A DNA stretch of 64,000 nucleotides from Paraspadella gotoi (lineage: Eukaryota; Chaetognatha): contig CM119266.1 in the NCBI GenBank assembly GCA_051294375.1, forward strand, positions 23,198,413 to 23,262,412, written 5' to 3'. The notes beneath the pieces are model-generated. The model was not told the origin of the DNA and did not search any database. It worked only from the letters and a program-made list of their open reading frames with translations. Shown here in pieces: positions 57,401 to 64,000 of the stretch. The translations under genes and the position numbers were made by a program. Positions within the stretch are counted from its first letter, which is position 1. The number at the start of each line of letters is the position of its first letter.

Positions 57401-57769
57401 GGCCACTCGACGCCACTCCAGCCTCCATACGACGGCCCTTACCTCGTACGGGAACGCGGACTGAAAACGTTCAAAATCGAGATTCCGGGACGCGGAGTCG
57501 AAGTTATCTCCGTCGATCGATTGAAGCCGGCCGTCACAGACGAAGTCGCGCCTCCAGATCCCCCTCCAGCACGCCCACGCGGACGACCGCGTCGCTCTTC
57601 AGCACCCGCACCCCCGCCCCCAGAAACGGACGCGGCTCCAACCGCATCCGCCTTGACGCCGCAAGTCACTCGCCGACAATCTTCATCAATCCCCGGCCTT
57701 TTCAACATCCTTCCGACGATGCTTCAGCCGCCGGAAGATGACGACGAAAACAACGACGTAATCCAATGA
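54317..57769 (+). CDS. Gypsy pol polyprotein: PR, RT, RNase H, integrase
   Basis: The open frame has 1150 codons; the first 35 or so overlap gag in another frame and are probably not translated as pol. Protease: WLVDGGSEATLIPAS at residues 61-75, with DGG where D-[TS]-G is normal, and ILGADF at 139-144. RT: about 225-455, with SAWASPL, KIDLCKGYHQI (313-323) and YLDD (375-378). RNase H: D525, E566, D591 and D636 are the likely catalytic acids. Integrase: H751/H755 with C785/C788 (HHCC zinc site), D817, D876, E912 (DDE core), and GPY at 1040-1042. A proline-rich tail follows. It makes and inserts the cDNA. The frame is intact from PR to the end. Confidence 0.92.
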   Translation: MLLSLPLQHQRSQMPRHQSRWPPVPNGTVKCQRRRPLVARVAGHNDSKLFLVRDPDAGLEWLVDGGSEATLIPASTADRAAAKSNPAAVQAALSAANAPPLRAANDTPIETFGVREMGIRLGKRIFPYLVIIADVATPILGADFLMEHHLGVDHQRRILLDLDDYMVIAGHARDAASTAAPPRVLHVRDAYSALLDERPELTKLVFNSAPPKHGVEHHIPTKGPPVFARARRLAPDQLAAAKAEFQKMVELGIIRRSTSAWASPLHVTRKPDGSLRPCGDYRRLNGVTVDDRYPIRHLMDFNADVAGKTIFSKIDLCKGYHQIPVAKEDRHKTAIITPFGLYEFLFMPFGLKNAGQDFQRMMDQVLAGIPHVFVYLDDLLVASHSHEEHQEDLKRVLNALANNGLIVNRAKCVFGASSLEFLGYTVDKDGVRPLPAKVEALRAMTTPTSVKELQRFLGVFNYYRRFVPHAAHHLDPLLEVLRGKPRTLKWASPQDAAFRAIKDVLADATMLVHPIDGASLALTVDASDVAVGAVLEQLVDGQWQPLGFHSKPLKQNQRKWPPFDKELLAAHASIRHFRPYLEGRRFTLFSDHISLVPALRKKAEPHTMRQTYQLAGIAEYTGDIRHIAGKANVVADALSRPPAKKPIPPPTPPPLPIHANRLEPVSNANKAREDIAATVNAVGALQVNFEALAADQATDDDVQRLLNDPHTALRLKHVPIGNTTLICDTSGSRARPLVPSSWRRRVFDATHGIAHPGVRASKKLVTTRFVWPSVSSDVARWAASCDTCQRAKTQRHVRAPLQHFEPPSKRFAHVHIDLVGPLPAVSGHTHLLTMIDRFTRWPEVAPLRDTSAASVAAAFLQNWVSHFGVPSVVTTDRGAQFTSELWRQVAAVVGFDPSTTTAYHPQSNGMVERLHRTLKSALRARCDAAGENWLAQLPWTLLSLRATPREDSDASPAELTLGETLTLPSELLPVPATDVDAAARARILDNLRADVALMQPLPVAWHAAPPSHIPETLADADHVYVRRDGHSTPLQPPYDGPYLVRERGLKTFKIEIPGRGVEVISVDRLKPAVTDEVAPPDPPPARPRGRPRRSSAPAPPPPETDAAPTASALTPQVTRRQSSSIPGLFNILPTMLQPPEDDDENNDVIQ

Positions 57770-57803
57770 CTTCTCAAGCCTTCTCCCCATCCGGTCAAAG
57801 CCT

Positions 57804-57816
57804 TGGTGGGGGGATG
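57804..57816 (+). promoter_or_regulatory. Polypurine tract
   Basis: GGTGGGGGGATG just before the 3' LTR, the expected primer for plus-strand DNA synthesis. Confidence 0.7.
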
Positions 57817-58030
57817 TGTGGAGCAACAATGACAACAACACGCAACCTCGGTCGAAACTGACCTTACCAACCTTACCCTCGATCATTTCCCTCATTCTCT
57901 TTATGGTCAATCTTTGACCTTGTAAATATCCATTGTTATAGACTTAGCATCTGAGCCTTTTTGACTGTTATTGTTATTAATCTTGTTGAAGAATATATTC
58001 ATTCTTAATCTGAAATTTGTTGCATCCACA
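57817..58030 (+). repeat. 3' LTR of the gypsy element
   Basis: 214 nt, identical to the 5' LTR apart from one substitution that I can see near its end. CTAT follows at 58031-58034. Confidence 0.95.
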
Positions 58031-58859
58031 CTATATTAATTAAGAAAAATCATTTTTTTACCTAGGCAATTTCAGTAACACTTTGCTCAGTTAATCAGGC
58101 AAAATATTACCTAAGTTCACCCCTTAAGGCATCACAGGCAATCCCATACCACCATCTTTTAATATTGGCCCGTCGGTCTACCCCCACAATCTTGTCGATA
58201 AGCCACTTAAATCATGTTAGAACATCAAATTATGATAAATTAGGCAAAAAAATCGATGTTCGTCTTGGCGACGAACTTTCCACCAACAACAACAATTCAC
58301 TGAAGAGACGCAACAGAGAGCGGCCATTGGTGCAGGAGGAAAGTCATTCGCCTCCCAACCTGGTGGTCGCCTTGCAGTTAACCCGCCAATAACACAGTGT
58401 TACAACCTGATCCGAGTCTCAGGGACTGCTTATATCGAACAGTTCTGTCACTAACTCATAACAATTATTACTTAATTAATTAATTATCTGATCAGATCCA
58501 GGATGGTTATTGGTTAGTACAAACTTGTTTGTTTTTTGGGTTTTTTTCTTTTCGTCATGACAAAAGCAACGACGATGATGATGGCGATGAAATTTCTTCT
58601 ATTCTAGAGCAATTGGCGTTCAAAGCTTAGGGGGGACGGACAGATGGACGGACATCATTTTTTTTTCCATAAATTCTTTCTTTTCGTTGTGTTTTAAATT
58701 GAGAAAAAAGTTTGAATTGGATTCAACAACGATTTATTTTAATATATTTAGGCGAAAATCTTGCTTAAAAATAATTCAAAATTTTTCTAATATAGATTTC
58801 CATTCGAATCTGACTGCCCAAATTTACAAACGAGCCTGCAAGAAATTCCGGTAGAAAAC
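58031..58859. mobile_element. Fragments of HINE and TRIM elements and short repeats
   Basis: 58165-58262 matches the hairpin-side part of the Helentron-like family. 58263-58318 matches the TRIM internal region (CCACCAACAACAACAATTCA, CTGAAGAGACGCAACAGA). 58320-58475 matches the TRIM LTR with deletions. 58640-58745 has a decayed CCGT-type tract and a CTTTCTTTTCGTTGT hairpin-tail motif. 58745-58850 is inverted relative to 22245-22340. Confidence 0.55.
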
Positions 58860-60770
58860 AGTTGTAAAAACACACGATTCCGATAGCTTTTTATCTCAAG
58901 AGATCGTTCCTTTCTTCTTGTGGCATTTGATAAAGATTTTACTATCAAACAAGCCAGGGGAAATGGACTACTATTTCCATACCTCATTTTTACTATAGAA
59001 ATGAAAGGGAAATTTCACTTTTTTAAAATTATTAACGGGATTATGCTATGTTAGCATTATAAATAACACTTCAAATTATGAGATTCCAAAAGCCTTGTGT
59101 CCCTAGAGCTCATTCTATTTTTCTTTTTATTATTGACCAATTTTTTTCATGTTAAACCAACATGGTAAAGTGAATTGGTCCAGTTTTCATCGCAAATTTT
59201 TTATTTAAAAAGAAATTAAAAGGAAGGTTGAGAGAAAAAACTTATTTTTCCTAATATCTTTTGAAAGAACAAAGATAAAGGGATGGCAATTGTACCAAAA
59301 TGAAGCCATAATCATAGGGCACATACAAGATACAATTTTAGAATTACTTTTGCTGAAATCTCTTTACAGGGTGAGTGTCAAACTAAGTCAAAATTATAAT
59401 GAATTTTAAAACTATTGACACCCCATAAGAATAAATAAAAATTAAATTCTTTTTAATGATTCTGAAAGAAAAAAGGCTAAATTGTACTCTAGTAAAACTT
59501 AAAAGTTTTTTGGATAAAGAAAATGTAAATGCTTACAAAATTTTACAAAATATTATTAACCCCATCACAGTCTAAGTATTTATCTTTCTTTTCCACCAAC
59601 AAAAAGTAAACATTATCTTATTTTAGAGAACAGGGATGTTTACTGAAAGGAGCCAGAAGATGTTCAACTTCTTCACTTTAATGTTAGTTTTCAATAATAA
59701 AATAGGCGAATTTTTTAATTACTCAATTTTCACAGGCTTCACAAGACATTACACTTTCACAATATCCTAATCTTAATGTAATGTATTATATTTTTTTACA
59801 TAGAAATTATAAAAGATTAGAAAGTGGTGGATTCCTTTCGCTCATTAAAGTGAAAAAAAATTAACTAGCGGAATTATAAGTTTGTAAGTGGCAGTCAGAA
59901 TCGGCGAAAATCTTATAAGACGCAGAGACAGATCACGCTTAATTTCATGTGCACGAAAAAAAAATTATCGGTCATTGAATTTACTTTGTCTGACCATTTG
60001 TACTAACAAGCCATCCCTTCCTGACAGTTATTCTGGACAAATACATGCAAAATATGATTCGGCCCAGAATAATACAGTAAAATACAGTGTAAAAGTTGAA
60101 ATTTGGACTAGATACTTTGTTTCTCTGAATTCTTAAAGTCTTTTGATTTTCTAATTTGAACTCTTTTCCACTCCTGTGATTCCATCCAAAAATTTATATC
60201 CAGCTTTATCACATACTTTCCTACCCACACACAAAATTCCATATCAATTTATCTATCCAATTTTTAATAAACATAATAATTATAAGTAAATTTAAGTAAA
60301 AATACTTCAAGTAAATATGACTTTTGTTTTTTCCATTTTAACTCATTTCCACTTGCACGATTCCATCGAAACTTTATATCCAGCTCAATCACACACTTTC
60401 CTACCATCATACAAAATTTTAAGTCAATTGCCCTATCCGCTCATGAGCAATTGGCGTTTAAATAGTAAAATAGATTTTTTGGTTTTTTCTATTTAAACCA
60501 ATTTCCACTCGCATAATGATTTACCGACAATATTTTGGGGTGGGACCGACGGACCGACAAAGTGAAATATAGAGTCGGAATCTTCTGATAAGCAGATCCG
60601 ACTAAAAAGGGGTAGAATTTTGATGGGTTTCTTAAGATTTCTCTACAATGTGAGGTCCGATTGAAGCGAAACTTGAGATTTACAATATTCCCGTCATTCC
60701 ACATCTATTAATATAAAAATATAAGGAAAAAGCTACTGGCTTCTTTTTCTATAGCGGCTTCCTAATATAT
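58860..60770. repeat. Inverted copy of the 18005-19240 block, split by an insertion
   Basis: 58860-59888 and 60604-60770 pair with the contiguous block at 18005-19240. 59889-60603 has no counterpart there and is an inserted mobile element. Confidence 0.65.
59889..60603 (+). mobile_element. Helentron-like (HINE) element, hairpin end intact
   Basis: Three core units (60130-60515) and a remnant ACCGACGGACCGACAAAGTG, ending GAGTCGGAATCTTCTGATAA..GCAGATCCGACT. Comparison with 18160-18190 shows that the flank continues AAAAAGGGGT right after ..GATCCGACT, which fixes this end. The first 230 bases do not match other copies. Confidence 0.6.
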
Positions 60771-60944
60771 TTCAGACAGACCGACAATGTGAATAATAGA
60801 GCCGCAATATGCTGATAAGCAGATCCGGCTAAAAAAAAATTGAGTAAACAATGCCGGATTTGATTAATTATTATTTAATTAATAATTTAAATAATTACCG
60901 CTAATGATCGTGGACAGATCCGTCATTGTTTGTTCAAACTTGTT
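60771..60944. mobile_element. Two Helentron-like termini back to back
   Basis: A hairpin end (GCTGATAAGCAGATCCGGCT, 60811-60830) is followed at once by a 5'-type end (TTGAGTAAACAATGCCGGAT), AATT repeats and the opposite terminus (GGACAGATCCGTCATTGTTT..AACTTGTT). It ends 15 bases before the acceptor of the exon at 60960. Confidence 0.55.
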
Positions 60945-60959
60945 TATTTTCTATTCTAG

Positions 60960-61150
60960 GCCCTTCTTACCAAATACCCAGAGGAATTCTCGCCAATTTT
61001 GGAAATGCTTACGGATCGTACTGCAATGACAGTTTCAAAGATAATGGCAATGGCTGGGGTGTCAGAAGCCTTCACCACCAAAACATCAACCACTAATGTC
61101 CTTTTGGATAAAGAAAAAATTCCCTTATGCAAACGTGTTTTTTACCCCAG
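60960..61150 (+). CDS. Channel exon I: final CNBD helix and following linker
   Basis: Acceptor TTTTCTATTCTAG (ends 60959) and phase 0, matching exon H. The junction FESIE|ALLTKYPEEFSPILEM is a typical CNBD ending (..LL..YPE....IL). A linker (VSKIMAMAGVSEAFTTKTST, then KIPLCKRVFYP) follows. The donor is taken as CCCCAG|GTGGAG at 61151. The frame stays open for 20 more codons, but those lie in an inverted-repeat element (61165-61524). As in exon B, more channel (S1 of a further repeat) would be expected downstream, outside this window. Confidence 0.75.
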
Positions 61151-61164
61151 GTGGAGAAAAAGCT

Positions 61165-61524
61165 TTGGGACTTATTTTCCCAGAACGCTCCATTTGATAA
61201 AAAAAAGTTAAAGATAAGTTTGGAGTTTAAGGTTAAGGATTAGTGGATTAATGGCTAGTGATTAAGGTTAGGATTTTGGTTAATGATTAGGTTTAGGGAT
61301 TAGGGTTACGAACTAGGGTTTAAGGTTTGGGGAAAAGGTTAGAAATTAAGCAGAAAAGATTGGAGTTAGCATTCAGGATTTTGTTAGACTTTGAGATTAA
61401 AATTAGGAATTAGGGTTAGGAATTAGGTTATAAATTTAAGAATATATTTAGTTAAAATACTAAAGTTTAAATTAAATCCGGGAAAAGCAACTGAAATGGG
61501 GCGCTCTGGGAAAAGATAGCCCAG
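61165..61524. mobile_element. Small TIR element with TTAGGG-like interior
   Basis: Ends: TTTTCCCAGAACGCTCCATT on the left (61176-61195) and its inverted form AAATGGGGCGCTCTGGGAAA on the right (61494-61513). The interior (61220-61440) is a degenerate array of GATTAGGGTTA-like words. It starts about 15 bases after the exon I donor. Confidence 0.6.
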
Positions 61525-61584
61525 TTTTTAGATTGGGACTGTTTAACCATTTTAAAATGTTACTAGTTACTACGATTATAATAC

Positions 61585-63075
61585 GTAAGAAACAATGAAA
61601 AATAATGTGGCGAAACGGTCTCGTGCTGATTTTGTCCCTTTAAAATTGTTTCTGAGCCAAATTAATTTATTATTACTTTTGGTAATATGTGCGATATACA
61701 CTCCTGAACATTACTGTGTCTGACCATAACCCTTGACCATCAACAAAAAAGCTAACTAGATCAAAAATAGTAAAAAAGATGAAGTAATATAGCTCGAAAT
61801 GTTTACAAAATTTTAGACCATTGATTTTATAAATACAAAAAGAATATTAATATTATTAAAAAAAAACTTTAACGATAACCTAATAGTTCACCGAGACCAA
61901 GATGAATATTTTTTACCCATCATTTCCTCAATTTATATGAGTCATTAGCTTGTAATTAGTCAATTAATCTAAATAACAATATGACAAATTCATTTTCAAT
62001 TTTTTTTATGAATGGGAAGTTTTCTCTGCTTACTCCCCTTGTGTTTAATTATCTAATATTTTAGAGGTATTTTCAAAAACCTTATATAATTACTATATTT
62101 TTCACTTTTTTTCAATACTTTCAAATAAAAACAATATCATAAAACATTTAAAATTAATTAAAAAATTTGATTGAATGATTTTTTAAAAAAATATTTTGAA
62201 ACTTAAGAATAATGGATTTTGAGAAAGGAAAACAATTTTGCAATTCTAAAAAAATCAGCCTTTAGCCTTTTTATTTTTTTAGAGGCTGATTTTTTCATTT
62301 TTTTGATATTTTGATTTTCTATGCAAAACCATTATTCTTAATGAGCATAGGTTGGACAAACTTTATTTTCAACAATTAAAAAAAAATTTAACTTTTTTAA
62401 TTAGGCTTTTTTGGGGAAATAAATAAATCAATTGTTATACAATGGGTATATCTGAAAGTGATATGTCTTTAAATGATGAAACAATTTTCTTCAAATTTTA
62501 TTTTGAAATTTAAGTATTGTACCAATAGAAATAAGTGAGATACTCCCGCTTTGCCGAAATTTTTATTTAACAAAGATTTGTACTGCGTAGTTTAAAAAAG
62601 TTATTTTTAAAAAAAACTTTTGAATGAAAAGAGGTAGCAAGGTGGGTTTGGTATCAAATTAAAGCCCTAATCCTGGGACACCTTTCTAAAAGCGTTTTAT
62701 TAAATTAAATCCATAAATCTTACACAGCTTTTGTTTAAATCAGAGTTAAAGCCTTAAAGGTATAAAAGTTTTTTGCTTTAAAAATTTTAATGAAGGCATT
62801 TAAAATTTTTATTTTTTTTTGTAATTTGAAAAAGGAAAGACTGAATTACATCTTGATTATTATTAAATTCCAGAAAATTGCTTATATTTCTCAGTTAAAG
62901 TAAAAAACAAACAAAAATTTATATTGTAGCTTGATAAAATGTCTTTTTAAATATAAAAATGATAAATACAAAAATGTTTTCAGCTTGATATAAACAGTCT
63001 GGACGTCTACCTTCTTGTCTGTAAAAAAATCGCCATTTTTCATTATTTTTAACTGCAAACAAAAAGCTTGACAAA
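61585..63075 (+). repeat. Dispersed repeat C, copy 2
   Basis: A direct repeat of 39705-41229 along its whole length (AATAATGTGGCGAAACGGTC at the start, GTTTTCAGCTTGATATAAAC near the end). It continues past AAAAAGCTTGACAAACTGCT, where copy 1 is interrupted by the TRIM. Confidence 0.7.
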
Positions 63076-63225
63076 CTGCTTGTTTATCATAATAAAGTTT
63101 TAAAAAAATACATAGCTGGCAACATATTTGACAAAGCAAGACATCATTGTGTTAAATTGTATTGATAATTTTTTTTTGAATATAGCAAGGAATTTAATTC
63201 TATTATTTATCATCCATAATTAAGA

Positions 63226-64000
63226 AACAAGTTTGAGAAAACAATGTCGGATCTGCCTACAATAATTAAGATGTAATCTGCTAATCAGATGATAAATCAC
63301 AATATTTTTAAAAAAATTTTTTAACTCGCATCATTTTTTGAACTCGTATAATTTTTTCCACACACATAATTTTTCAACTCATCATTTTTTCAATTTACAT
63401 CATATTTATAATTCGCATCATTTTTTTAACCTCGCATCGTTTTTTTAAATTGCATCATTTTTTCCACGCACATAATTTTTTCAACTCATCATTTTTTCAA
63501 TTTATATCATTTTTACAATTCGCATCATTTTTTTAACTTGCATCATTTTTTTAACTTGCATCATTTTTTCAACTTGCATAATTTTTTCAACTTGCATAAT
63601 TTTTTCAACTTGCATAATTTTTTCAACTTGCATAATTTTTTTAACTTGCATATTTTTTTCAACTTGCATAATTTTTTCAACTTGCATAATTTGTTTAAAT
63701 TGTATCATTTTTTCAAATTAATTAATTAATTAATTAAATAAAACATTTATTAGTAATCATAAATAAAAAAGATTCAAGAAAATGTGAATTATGTTTTTTC
63801 CATTTAAACTCATTTCCACAGGCACAATTCCATCAAAACTTTATATCGAACTTCTTCACACACTTTCCTCTTCAATCTATTAATTCAATTATGATTAATT
63901 CGAGTAATTATGGGTTAAAATAAGTAACATTGCAGGACTAGCAAGATCGTGAAAACAAAAAGATTCAAGTAAATGTGACTCATATTTTTTTATTTAAACT
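63226..64000 (+). mobile_element. Helentron-like (HINE) element, runs off the window
   Basis: Starts AACAAGTTTGAGAAAACAAT then GTCGGATCTGCCTACAATAA. The 18-bp minisatellite (63320-63710), AATT repeats and the first core units follow. It is very similar in layout to the copy at 23351. Confidence 0.75.

Larger units (their letters stand above)
52898..58030 (+). mobile_element. Near-complete Ty3/gypsy LTR retrotransposon, 5.1 kb
   Basis: LTRs of 214 nt at both ends (TG..CA), flanked by CTAT on both sides. The LTRs differ at one visible position (GCGTCC against GCATCC near the end), so the insertion is recent. A primer-binding-site-like TGGTGAGCCC begins two bases after the 5' LTR (53114), and a polypurine tract (GGTGGGGGGATG) precedes the 3' LTR. 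Gag and pol occupy three overlapping frames. The domain order PR-RT-RNaseH-IN with HHCC and GPY/F marks Ty3/gypsy (Metaviridae-type) elements. It is GC-rich against an AT-rich host and lies in the sense orientation in the last intron of the channel gene. Confidence 0.95.

Noticed and set aside
54869-57708. Many antisense and alternate-frame open frames across the gypsy element
   Set aside because: High GC content makes chance frames long. None has a recognisable domain, while the main frame carries the full pol domain set.
61151-61211. Extension of channel exon I to the TAA at 61209
   Set aside because: The extra codons lie next to and within an inverted-repeat element beginning near 61165, and a good donor (CAG|GTGGAG) precedes them.
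61220-61440. Interstitial telomere
   Set aside because: The TTAGGG-like words are degenerate, irregular in spacing and enclosed by inverted repeats of a small element.
63320-63710. 18-bp arrays considered as CRISPR-like
   Set aside because: Units are contiguous with no unique spacers, lie in eukaryotic DNA and belong to a dispersed mobile element.

Overview
This window looks like nuclear DNA of an animal, most likely an invertebrate. It is strongly AT-rich, nearly all non-coding, full of transposable elements and simple repeats, and carries one 100-base assembly gap. The only substantial host gene I can support is split into small exons with GT..AG borders. No taxon can be named from the sequence alone.

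Host gene (+ strand, at least 31-61150, continuing off both ends). Nine exons encode pieces of an ion channel of the cyclic-nucleotide-gated/HCN/KCNH superfamily. In order they give a C-linker and the start of a cyclic-nucleotide-binding domain (CNBD) (31-298), the end of a CNBD fused in the same exon to S1-S4 of another channel unit (4253-5003), turret and pore helix (29833-30005), selectivity filter and S6 (38456-38646), C-linker and second CNBD (38933-39178, 39249-39400, 39544-39590, 42077-42294), and the end of that CNBD (60960-61150). All junctions from 29833 to 60960 are phase-compatible. A CNBD followed by a new membrane domain in one exon means a tandem-repeat channel of the kind known as tetraKCNG/CNGK, here with an unusual GIGLGD filter. 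At least two exons were not found: the middle of the first CNBD and S5. Three further phase-compatible exons (27014-27782) end in a stop and a poly(A) signal, and look like a second gene nested in the large intron.

Mobile DNA fills the introns. A nearly intact, very young Ty3/gypsy element (52898-58030, 214-bp LTRs, CTAT target duplication) lies in the last intron, and older gypsy relics lie at 12716-15570, 16866-17030 and 27919-28997. A miniature LTR element with no coding capacity (41230-41881, TRIM-like) explains a family of about 230-bp dispersed repeats (5656, 17131, 25355, 30121, 30721, 58268). The commonest family (7325, 12455, 23351, 31897, 34325, 45995, 50200, 59889, 63226 and fragments) has a terminal hairpin, asymmetric inverted termini, a (CCGT)n tract, about 170-bp tandem cores and 18-bp minisatellites. 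It resembles non-autonomous Helentron-type (HINE/DINE-1/pearl-like) elements. There is also a Penelope-like GIY-YIG remnant between inverted repeats (33271-34324), a 2.5-kb palindromic element with an AGAC target duplication (34715-37239), and several smaller hairpin or inverted-repeat elements, some nested in one another.

Most other open frames are translations of (CT)n, (CCGT)n, (TCG)n or 18-bp minisatellites, or antisense shadows of the gypsy pol gene.
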